NCBI RefSeq assembly: GCF_011765625.1
Contig: NZ_CP050313.1
Location: 306,501 to 370,500 of the forward strand
Length of the DNA stretch: 64,000 bases
Direction: 5' to 3'
Source of the DNA: Shewanella aestuarii
Lineage (GTDB): Bacteria > Pseudomonadota > Gammaproteobacteria > Enterobacterales > Shewanellaceae
Under the pieces are notes generated by a model. It was not told where the DNA came from and ran no database searches. It saw only the letters and a program-made list of their open reading frames with translations. Positions 46,157 through 53,021 of this stretch are shown piece after piece. Positions within the stretch are counted from its first letter, which is position 1. Each line of letters opens with the position of its first letter. The position numbers and the translations under genes are program-made.

Positions 46157-46759
46157 ATGTTAAGACAGCAAAAAGCCGATGATGATTTATTAAAAGTCTA
46201 TGGTCGCATACTTGCTTTGGTGGTACTGCTGTTGGTGCTAGGTGTTTTAGGGTTCCGTCACTTCAACACTGTTCCTACCCTTGTAGGCCAAAGCTTTGCG
46301 ATGGAGCACAACCGACTACTAAATATTTTAGCCATGGTGAAAAGCCAATGGTTATCCACCGGCAGGCCAGACAAAATATTACTTAATTGGCAAAGTATGG
46401 CACCAAATGTGCTTAAAACTTTAGATGAAGATATCAAAGCCAATAAAAAATCAAATGTGGGTGAAAGCGATACAAATAATGCGGTTAACTTGTCGCGAGA
46501 CTTTGACAGTCAGCTAGCTACAGGTAATTGGATTAGCTTATCTAAGCAAGGCTGGCCAGTTTTAGAAACCCTAGATGTAAAGGGGTGTGAGCGATTGTGG
46601 TATCAATTACTTGTCAGCCCGCTTAAGCAAGTAAATGTGAGTTACGATGCTGAAATTGGCGTGTGTCGATTCATTGCGCCAGACTCTACAACAATTAGTT
46701 ATCAAACAACGTCGGGTAGAGTCATTTTTTTGGCAAACACTCACAATTTAAGTAATTAA
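46157..46759 (+). CDS. mshF: MSHA biogenesis protein MshF
   Basis: A protein of about 200 residues with a single N-terminal transmembrane helix (about 18-38) and a periplasmic domain; it lacks a type III prepilin leader. Position after mshG and before mshB, with the closing part ERLWYQLLVSPLKQVN and CRFIAP, matches MshF of other MSHA clusters, whose function is not known. The start could be GTG 46148 or the ATG at 46157; neither has a strong ribosome-binding site. It is probably the last gene before the pilin-specific promoters. Confidence 0.8.
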   Translation: MLRQQKADDDLLKVYGRILALVVLLLVLGVLGFRHFNTVPTLVGQSFAMEHNRLLNILAMVKSQWLSTGRPDKILLNWQSMAPNVLKTLDEDIKANKKSNVGESDTNNAVNLSRDFDSQLATGNWISLSKQGWPVLETLDVKGCERLWYQLLVSPLKQVNVSYDAEIGVCRFIAPDSTTISYQTTSGRVIFLANTHNLSN

Positions 46760-46879
46760 TATTTTTGCAATATCCATTAAGCTGCTAATATTAGTGAAAA
46801 TCTTGTTAACATTTGTATGGCAATGTAAGCTTGGTTGTAAGGCTAATTTCAGCAATAAGTTATTGGGCAATTTAAGAGT

Positions 46880-47494
46880 ATGCAACTTATGAAATTGAGA
46901 CAAAGTGGTTTTTCGTTAATCGAGCTGGTCATTGTGATAGTGATCCTCGGTTTACTTGCGGCAACAGCTATCCCACGTTTTTTAAATGTGACCGAAGAAG
47001 CTGAAAATGCCAGTGTTGATGGGGTTTCTGGGGGATTATCGACCGCAGTAAGCTTTGTACGTGCACAATGGGAAGTTGACGGTCGTCGTAATAGCTCTGT
47101 TATTTTAGATGGTACCCCAGTTTCACTCGACACTCGTTTTGGCTTCCCTACTGGAGAAACTAATCTGGATGTCACCACGATGACAGATGCGACTTGCCAA
47201 GAAGTATTTAATACCGTACTGCAAAGTGCGCCTCGCAATGTACTATATACAGAAGATGCTAGAAAACAGCGTTATACCGTTAGAGTGCTTGACGGTGTTG
47301 GTGGTGACGCATTAAGCATTACTGGGGCAACCGTTACGGGTATCGATTTGTGTGTTTACCACCAAGTCGCGTCATTGAGTTTGAACCAAACCACAGGTAT
47401 TGCTAATCCTATACCAGCTTTAGATACCGCTGGGGCAAATGGCATTACCTACAACCCAGGCACAGGGCAAGTGCTCTCTTTTACTAACGACTAA
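46880..47494 (+). CDS. mshB: MSHA minor pilin MshB
   Basis: A type IV prepilin of 204 residues. The leader ends in Gly before FSLIELVIVIVILGLLAATA, with Glu5 of the mature protein present, so it needs a prepilin peptidase. A Met four codons in (46889) is an equally likely start. The rest forms a pilin globular domain with two Cys in the middle. In MSHA loci mshB precedes mshA and encodes a minor, probably priming, pilin. A decayed copy lies at 48190-48458. Confidence 0.92.
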   Translation: MQLMKLRQSGFSLIELVIVIVILGLLAATAIPRFLNVTEEAENASVDGVSGGLSTAVSFVRAQWEVDGRRNSSVILDGTPVSLDTRFGFPTGETNLDVTTMTDATCQEVFNTVLQSAPRNVLYTEDARKQRYTVRVLDGVGGDALSITGATVTGIDLCVYHQVASLSLNQTTGIANPIPALDTAGANGITYNPGTGQVLSFTND

Positions 47495-47547
47495 TTCAAT
47501 GATTGGTTAATTAATTAAGTTTTAAATTTAATATCCGAGGTCTGACA

Positions 47548-48060
47548 ATGAAAAAACAACAAGGTTTTACACTAATTGAATTAGTTGTAGTGATTATTAT
47601 TCTAGGTATTTTAGCGGTAACCGCAGCACCTAAGTTTATTAATTTACAAGGTGATGCGCGCGTATCTGCGTTATCGGGTATGAAAGCGGCAATTCAGGGT
47701 GCTAACACATTAGTTTATTCTAAAGCGGCATTAGCTGGAGAAGAGAAAAAAGCTGCTACTGCTACCCCTGCACCTTCTGTGGATATTGGCACAGGAACGC
47801 CAGCGGTGACTCAGTTTGGTTACTTGCAAGCGCTTCAAGCAGAGTTAGAGAATGCAATGGATGTTTCTTTTAATGTAGCAACAGCAGTTAATGACCCAAC
47901 CACAACTGGCACTGAAGACTGGACTATTTTTGTGGACGCTGGTGTGGCTACTATTTGGCAAGCTGGTGCTCCAGCAACTTGCACATTGGTATATACGCAA
48001 GCAGGATCTGCCACAACGCTTCCAACTTATGTTGCAGAAACGGATCCAGATAACTGTTAA
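47548..48060 (+). CDS. mshA: MSHA major pilin MshA, copy 1
   Basis: A 170-residue type IV prepilin with a six-residue leader (MKKQQG) and mature start [18 protein letters not shown], including Glu5. The helix ([26 protein letters not shown]...) is followed by a variable region and a C-terminal Cys pair (PATCTLVY and the last residue Cys170). It lies 53 bases after mshB and has its own terminator. It is the first of four mshA-type genes and is the most likely major subunit by position. The first 325 bases differ from copy 2 at about 17 places by eye; after that the two diverge. Confidence 0.95.
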   Translation: MKKQQGFTLIELVVVIIILGILAVTAAPKFINLQGDARVSALSGMKAAIQGANTLVYSKAALAGEEKKAATATPAPSVDIGTGTPAVTQFGYLQALQAELENAMDVSFNVATAVNDPTTTGTEDWTIFVDAGVATIWQAGAPATCTLVYTQAGSATTLPTYVAETDPDNC

Positions 48061-48075
48061 TTAAAAAATAATTTA

Positions 48076-48101
48076 AAAAGCCTGCTTTATGCAGGTTTTT
48101 T
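48076..48101 (+). terminator. Terminator of mshA copy 1
   Basis: AAAAAG-CCTGC, loop TTTAT and GCAGG-TTTTTT. All four mshA copies carry the same stem with different loops. Confidence 0.9.
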
Positions 48102-48189
48102 ATTTTTGCTATATTGTATTGACGTTAAGTAAATGTAAACTCGGTTGTAAGGATAATTTCAGCAATAAGTTATTGGGCAATTTAAGAGT

Positions 48190-48458
48190 ATGCAACTTAT
48201 GAAATTGAGACAAAGTGGTTTTTCGTTAATCGAACTGGTCATTGTAATAGTGATCCTCGGTTTACTTGCAGCAACAGCTATCCCACGTTTTTTTTATGTG
48301 ACCTAAGAAGCTGAAAATGCCAGTGTTGGTGGTGATCATTAAGCTTGAACCAAACCACTGGTATTGCTAATCCAGTACCAGCTTTAGATACCGCTGGGGA
48401 AAATGGCATTACCTACAACCCAGGCACAGGGCAAGTGCTCTCTTTTAATAACGACTAA
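48190..48458 (+). pseudogene. Remnant of a duplicated mshB
   Basis: Nearly identical to mshB at both ends, but with TAA in frame at 48304-48306 (where mshB has GAA) and an internal deletion matching roughly 47020-47370 of mshB. The left end keeps the leader and the hydrophobic helix, so a truncated peptide of about 38 residues with an intact pilin-like N-terminus could still be made. The deletion may have used short repeats such as GTGTTG. It cannot give a working MshB. Confidence 0.93.
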
Positions 48459-48510
48459 TTCAATGATTGGTTAATTAATAAGTTTTAAATTTAATATCCG
48501 AGGTCTGACA

Positions 48511-49023
48511 ATGAAAAAACAACAAGGTTTTACACTAATTGAATTAGTTGTGGTGATTATTATTCTAGGTATTTTAGCGGTAACCGCAGCACCTAAATTT
48601 ATCAATTTACAAGGTGATGCGCGCGTATCTGCATTAGCGGGTATGAAAGCGGCAATTCAGGGTGCTAACACATTAGTTTATTCTAAAGCTGCGATAGCTG
48701 GAGAAGAAAAAAAAGCTGCTACTGCTACCCCTGCGCCTTCTGTGGATATTGGCACAGGAACGCCAGCGGTGACTCAATTTGGTTACCTGCAAGCAAATCA
48801 GGCACAGTTAGAGAATGCAATGGATGTGAAATTTAATACTGTAACAGATTTGGCCGTTAATCCTACTGGGACTGAGGATTGGAATATCTTTGTGGGTACA
48901 TCAGGTGTAGTAACTATATGGCAATCCGGCGCTCCAACAACTTGTTTCCTGTCTTATAAACAGGCTGAATCTTCGTCAATTCTTCCAACTTATGTCGCAG
49001 AAACGGATCCCGATGACTGTTAA
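48511..49023 (+). CDS. MSHA pilin MshA, copy 2
   Basis: A 170-residue prepilin with the same leader, helix and Cys pair as copy 1. The first 110 or so residues are almost the same; the segment from about residue 95 to 160 differs (for example [26 protein letters not shown] against [19 protein letters not shown]), then [11 protein letters not shown] matches again. Leader sequence and ribosome-binding region (GAGGTCTGACA) are identical to copy 1, so it may be expressed equally. It could be an alternative major pilin, a mixed-fibre subunit or a donor for gene conversion. Confidence 0.95.
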   Translation: MKKQQGFTLIELVVVIIILGILAVTAAPKFINLQGDARVSALAGMKAAIQGANTLVYSKAAIAGEEKKAATATPAPSVDIGTGTPAVTQFGYLQANQAQLENAMDVKFNTVTDLAVNPTGTEDWNIFVGTSGVVTIWQSGAPTTCFLSYKQAESSSILPTYVAETDPDDC

Positions 49024-49037
49024 TTAATTTTTTTTCT

Positions 49038-49064
49038 AAAAGCCTGCTTCATGCAGGTTTTTTT
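49038..49064 (+). terminator. Terminator of mshA copy 2
   Basis: AAAAG-CCTGC, loop TTCAT and GCAGG-TTTTTTT. Confidence 0.9.
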
Positions 49065-49149
49065 ATGTTTGCTATATTGTAATGACATTAAGTAAATTCT
49101 ACTTTTAATGATGTAAAGAGTAGCTGGTCGAATTAATAGGGTGGTATTT

Positions 49150-49674
49150 ATGAAAGCTCAACAAGGCTTTACCTTAATTGAATTGGTTGTGGTGATAATT
49201 ATTTTAGGGATTCTGGCCGTTACTGCTGCCCCCAAATTTATTAACCTTCAAGGCGATGCAAGAGTGTCTGCACTAGCAGGAATGCAGGCTGCACTGAAAG
49301 GTGCTAATTCTCTAGTTTATTCTAAGGCGGCAATCGCAGGTAAAGAAAAAGCTGCTACAGAAACGGTAGATATTGGTGCTGCAAATGATGTAAACATTGA
49401 GTTTGGATATATAAGTGCAGACATTCAATCTTTGGTTGATGCCTTGGGGGCTGAATTTGATGATTTTAATAATCAGACTGGCAATGGAGATTGGCTTATT
49501 GTGCAGTTTGGAACAATACAAGGATCAGCAGCTTCTGTTGCAATTTGGCAGCGAGGTGCCCCTTCCCCATTTGACGGAGAGCCAACTGACTCTTGTGTAT
49601 TGATTTACAAAAGTGCATCAGAAGAGGGTAAACTACCCTCCTATGACATAGAGACAGACCCAAGTAAATGTTAA
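49150..49674 (+). CDS. MSHA pilin MshA, copy 3
   Basis: A prepilin of about 174 residues. The ATG at 49150 ([12 protein letters not shown]...) is preferred to the GTG at 49141. The helix to about residue 65 matches the other copies, although its codons differ more from copies 1, 2 and 4 than those do from each other. The globular region is largely its own: VDIGAANDVNIEFGY, then GNGDWLIVQFGTIQGSAAS. The ending YDIETDPSKC keeps the final Cys. It is an older paralogue in the same array, with its own terminator and no mshB remnant before it. Confidence 0.93.
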   Translation: MKAQQGFTLIELVVVIIILGILAVTAAPKFINLQGDARVSALAGMQAALKGANSLVYSKAAIAGKEKAATETVDIGAANDVNIEFGYISADIQSLVDALGAEFDDFNNQTGNGDWLIVQFGTIQGSAASVAIWQRGAPSPFDGEPTDSCVLIYKSASEEGKLPSYDIETDPSKC

Positions 49675-49703
49675 TAATCATTAGCCAGTCACCTTCACCT
49701 AAG

Positions 49704-49724
49704 CCTGCATCTTGCAGGTTTTTT
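49704..49724 (+). terminator. Terminator of mshA copy 3
   Basis: CCTGCA, loop TCT and TGCAGG, then TTTTTT. Confidence 0.88.
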
Positions 49725-50046
49725 CGTAATTAAGCCCTTATCTGCCACTATTTACAAATAACCTTAGCTAGAAGCTCAGAACAGCTAATTTGTAGCAAAC
49801 ATGATGTTGTTAAATATCTGTTTTAAATATGATTGATACAAACTGATACCGAGTTATGCAAGACAGAAAATTGACTAAGTGAGATAATTGACGCCCTTGT
49901 TAGGTAAAGGTTGTTTATTTAACAAATCTCGCCGTTAAGGATTAACGCGAGAACATTGCTTAGCCACTTACCTTGCTTTACTAAAATGCAGCAAGTTTGG
50001 AAAAAAGCATCCATATTTTATATTGTCGTATCTATAGGTCGTATTT
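49725..50046. promoter_or_regulatory. Spacer before mshA copy 4, with a hairpin
   Basis: About 320 bases without a gene. CTCG-C-CGTTAA, GGA, TTAACG-CGAG at 49928-49951 is a near-perfect hairpin with one bulged base and no T-run. It is unlike the short leaders of copies 1 to 3 and may be a regulator site or RNA structure. No mshB remnant could be recognised here. Confidence 0.5.
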
Positions 50047-50552
50047 ATGCAAAAACAACAAGGTTTCACCTTAATCGAATTAGTTGTGGTGATTATTATT
50101 CTAGGTATTTTAGCGGTTACCGCAGCGCCTAAATTTATCAATTTACAAGGCGATGCACGTGTATCAACCTTGCAAGGTGTAAAGGGGCTATTCAGGGTGC
50201 GAATAGCTTGGTGTACTCTAAAGCGTCATTGGCAGGTAAAGAAAAAGATGCTTCAGAGACAGCCAATATTGGTATCGGTGATGGTGCTGCAACTCCGAGT
50301 ACATCAGTTGCCGTTGTCTATGGTTACTTAGCTGGCACAAGTGCTGCTATTTTGCATGCTACAGATTTATCTGCTGATGAATGGAATATAACGGATACTG
50401 GTGGTGTGGTAACTATTCAGCAAAAAGGTGCACCAGCAACGTGTAATATTAAGTATAATCAAGCGACCGCAACAAGTGTGTCGACTTTCACTTCAGATGC
50501 ACTAGATGAAAATGATGCTCCATTACCTTTTCCAACAGCCGCTAATTGCTAA
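50047..50552 (+). pseudogene. MSHA pilin MshA, copy 4, frameshifted
   Basis: The start [12 protein letters not shown]... and helix to about residue 46 match copies 1 and 2, but the frame then changes. Adding one G to GGGG at 50184-50187 restores [24 protein letters not shown] and gives a 168-residue pilin ending PTAANC, with the usual Cys pair (ATCNIKY and the last Cys). The globular part is unlike the other three. As read it makes a 94-residue hybrid with a nonsense tail. Sequencing error, true decay or slippage in the G-run are all possible. A terminator follows. Confidence 0.9.
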
Positions 50553-50570
50553 GCGGTAATTTAATGATAA

Positions 50571-50594
50571 AAACCTGCATTTGCAGGTTTTTTT
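50571..50594 (+). terminator. Terminator of mshA copy 4
   Basis: AAA-CCTGCA, loop TT and TGCAGG-TTTTTTT. Confidence 0.9.
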
Positions 50595-50746
50595 ATTCTT
50601 AATGACAAGCTTGGCTTGTAGCAGCACAAACTGGCCATTATTTCAGTAGACTTTCAAAGGATATTTGTTAAAGGATATCAAGACGTTTGTGATATATTTT
50701 GCCATACTCTAATAAGATTTTATTGCCAAAGGCATCAATACTCTAG

Positions 50747-51235
50747 ATGAAAAGCTGTCACTCAACCCAAATGCAAAATGGGTTTTCGTTAGTAGAACTT
50801 GTGACCACCATTTTACTGATTGGTATTTTGGCGGTAACAGTGTTGCCGCGGCTTTTTTCTGATTCAAGTTATAGTGCCTATGCGTTACGCAATGAGTTTA
50901 TTGCCGAGCTACGCCAAGGCCAGTTACGCGCCTTAAATAATACCGACCGTTGCTATGATATTAATGTGACTGTTGCGGGTTATCAGTTGCGGCATTACTC
51001 TGCACGTAATGGTAATGCCTGTAGTGGCACGCTGCTGCGAACCGAGCTATTACAAGAGTTTCAAGGTGGTGCTTATGTGAGTTTGCTTGCTGGAGGTAGT
51101 CAAAACTTTACCGTGACCTTTGATAGTTTAGGGCGCTTATTGCAGCCAATTTGCAGTGGAGCGTGTTTTAATATTATTGCCGATGACACCCTAGTGGTTG
51201 CCGTTGAGTCAGAGGGCTATATTCATGCCATGTAA
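50747..51235 (+). CDS. mshC: MSHA minor pilin MshC
   Basis: A 162-residue prepilin with leader MKSCHSTQMQNG and mature start FSLVELVTTILLIGILAVTV. GspH-like features are the segment YALRNEFIAELRQGQLRALNN and two Cys pairs in the globular part. It opens the minor-pilin run mshC-D-O-P-Q, whose genes overlap by 1 to 11 bases. The long leader and a Met nine codons in (MQNG) leave the exact start open. Its 194-base upstream gap follows the terminator of mshA4, so a separate promoter is likely. Confidence 0.92.
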   Translation: MKSCHSTQMQNGFSLVELVTTILLIGILAVTVLPRLFSDSSYSAYALRNEFIAELRQGQLRALNNTDRCYDINVTVAGYQLRHYSARNGNACSGTLLRTELLQEFQGGAYVSLLAGGSQNFTVTFDSLGRLLQPICSGACFNIIADDTLVVAVESEGYIHAM

Positions 51236-51752
51236 GCTTTTAACTCAACCTAGCTGCAAAATAAAGGGCTTTACCTTGATTGAGCTGGTGGTTGGCATGA
51301 TGGTTATTAGTATTGCAATCGTCATGTTAACCTCAATGTTTTTTCCCCAAGCTAATCGTGCGGTTGAGTCGCTACATCGTGTGCGTTCTGCTGAGCTTGC
51401 GCACTCAGTGATGAATGAAATTTGGGGTAAACGTTATGATCAAAATACTAATCCTAATGGCGGCGTACCTGCATGTAATAGTCCGTTAGGCTTGCCTTGC
51501 TCAACTGCATTAGGTCCTAATGGTGAAAGCCGTGACAATTTTAATGATGTTGATGATTATCATGGTCTGGGCATTAATGATTTGATGTTCAACTCCACTC
51601 AAACCTATGCCTCGGTATATCCTAATTTTGACTTAGAAGTGACGGTAGAATACCTCGATGTCACCACTAAGGCGGCCAAGCTCATTACTGTTAACGTCAC
51701 CACTCCAAGTAGCGAAGTGATCACTTACCAAGCGGTAAGGAGTAACTACTAA
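51225..51752 (+). CDS. mshD: MSHA minor pilin MshD
   Basis: A prepilin of about 175 residues, starting at ATG 51225 ([35 protein letters not shown]) and overlapping mshC by 11 bases. The frame is open to 51198, but the inner start fits a leader better. The globular part has GspI/PilV-like features and a Cys pair in PACNSPLGLPC. Minor pilins of this type are thought to form the tip or priming complex together with MshC, MshO and MshP. Confidence 0.9.
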   Translation: MPCKLLTQPSCKIKGFTLIELVVGMMVISIAIVMLTSMFFPQANRAVESLHRVRSAELAHSVMNEIWGKRYDQNTNPNGGVPACNSPLGLPCSTALGPNGESRDNFNDVDDYHGLGINDLMFNSTQTYASVYPNFDLEVTVEYLDVTTKAAKLITVNVTTPSSEVITYQAVRSNY

Positions 51753-52585
51753 TGGCTGCATTATTTCATCGCAAGCGCAAAGGTTTCACTTTAGTTGAAA
51801 TGGTCACCGTTATTCTAATCCTTGGGATTGTAGTGGTGGGTGTTAGCAGTTTTGTGATTTTTGGGACCCGTATTTTTGTTGAGTCGAGTGCAGTCGATCA
51901 GGTGCTCAGCCAAAGCCGATTTGGGGTTGAACGCATCACCCGAGATATTCGTGGCGCCTTACCTAATTCCGCAAGATTATCCACTGCCATTGATGGTAGT
52001 TATCAATGTATTGAATTTGTGCCTATTGCATCCAGTACCAGTTATATTCAGGCGCCAGTAGCGCCGGATCCTGTGGACACTCGAGCAAGTGTGATTAAAA
52101 CCAATCAAGATGTCATCGCAGGACAGTGGGCTTTTGTTTATCCGCTCACCGCAGCAGAAATTTATAATCCAATTGGTACAACCGCTAAACGCTTTGTTAT
52201 TGCTGCTGTAGATGTGGTGGGCGATCAAGTGAATGTAGATTTTAGCCCAGCAATCCGATTTACTGAGCAGTCGCCTTTGAAGCGAATGTTTTTTGCTGAG
52301 CAGCCGATTAGTTATTGTTTTGAAAAAACTGTTGATGGCAGTTCAGTCGATTTAAAACGTTATGCCAATTATGGTTATCAGGTAAGCCAGCCCACTCCCG
52401 CAACTATGGGGAATGGGGTATTAATGGCGCAAAATGTAGTGAATAACTTATTGATTGAACCAGCCATAACGTTAACACCATCAAGTTTGATCACCAATGC
52501 GATGATCCATATTGAACCTCGATTCAGGGTGAATGGTGAAACCTTTAAATATCAGCATCAAGTGCAGGTGATCAATGTCCCTTAA
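51752..52585 (+). CDS. mshO: MSHA minor pilin MshO
   Basis: A 277-residue prepilin, starting in the TAATG overlap with mshD. The leader ends KRKG before FTLVEMVTVILILGIVVVGV; Glu5 is present. The size and the GspJ/PilW-like region (ALDQVLSQSRFGVERITRDIRGALP in part: DQVLSQSRFGVERITRDIRG) fit MshO. A Cys pair appears at YQCIEF and SYCFEK. It overlaps mshP by 11 bases. Confidence 0.9.
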   Translation: MAALFHRKRKGFTLVEMVTVILILGIVVVGVSSFVIFGTRIFVESSAVDQVLSQSRFGVERITRDIRGALPNSARLSTAIDGSYQCIEFVPIASSTSYIQAPVAPDPVDTRASVIKTNQDVIAGQWAFVYPLTAAEIYNPIGTTAKRFVIAAVDVVGDQVNVDFSPAIRFTEQSPLKRMFFAEQPISYCFEKTVDGSSVDLKRYANYGYQVSQPTPATMGNGVLMAQNVVNNLLIEPAITLTPSSLITNAMIHIEPRFRVNGETFKYQHQVQVINVP

Positions 52586-53021
52586 TACAGTGCACTTTCG
52601 TCAGCAGCGCGGCAGCGCATTAGTTATTGGTATATTCGTACTGATAGTCATGTTTTTACTGGCGGCCAGTTTATTACGCATTGTGGAAGATGGTGATGAA
52701 GCCATTTCGATGGAAGTGTGGGGGGCAAGGGCATTGAATAGTGCTAATAGTGGCGCAGATGCGGCATTAGCCCAGTTATTTCCGCTTAATGGCAGTGTGG
52801 GAAATTGCACTAATGTAAGTAGCAGTTGGACGCCACCTGATACGGTTGGGTTTCATGGCTGCAGTGTTGCTATTAGTTGTAACTCAGCATCCGTAGGCGG
52901 CGTGATTCAGTTTAGAATAAACAGCAATGCGGTATGTGAAACCGGTGCTTGTGGCGCGGATGGCAGCACCAATTGTTTGCGAGTGAACCGACAAGTTGAG
53001 GTAGAAGCGCGTGGTGATTAA
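52575..53021 (+). CDS. mshP: MSHA biogenesis protein MshP
   Basis: A 148-residue protein with an N-terminal hydrophobic helix after RQQRGSALVIGIFVLIVMFLLAA, a PilX/GspK-like start in which the usual FTLIE is replaced by SALVI. Several Cys (in GNCTN, GCSV, SCNS, ETGACGADGSTNC) suggest disulfides. In MSHA clusters MshP lies between MshO and the adhesin MshQ and may help bring MshQ to the pilus tip, as PilX does for PilY1; that is inference. It overlaps mshO and mshQ by 11 bases each. Confidence 0.87.
   Translation: MSLNTVHFRQQRGSALVIGIFVLIVMFLLAASLLRIVEDGDEAISMEVWGARALNSANSGADAALAQLFPLNGSVGNCTNVSSSWTPPDTVGFHGCSVAISCNSASVGGVIQFRINSNAVCETGACGADGSTNCLRVNRQVEVEARGD

Larger units (their letters stand above)
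46822..48110 (+). repeat. Direct repeat copy 1: mshB-mshA1-terminator unit
   Basis: The unit starts upstream of mshB (AATGTAA...GGTTGTAAGG), passes through mshB and mshA1 and ends after the terminator (TGCTATATTGTA). The same order recurs at 48132-49072 with an internal deletion in mshB. Upstream leader, mshB start, mshB end, mshA leader and the first 325 bases of mshA are all nearly identical between copies. Confidence 0.9.
48132..49072 (+). repeat. Direct repeat copy 2: decayed mshB, mshA2 and terminator
   Basis: Second copy of the 46822-48110 unit. About 350 bases of mshB are missing; the junction lies near 48327-48347. The rest keeps order and near identity, showing a tandem segmental duplication followed by loss in the redundant minor pilin. 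Confidence 0.9.

Noticed and set aside
47548-50552. CRISPR-like or integron-like array
   Set aside because: Repeats are whole pilin genes, not short direct repeats with spacers; no attC-type sites or integrase seen.
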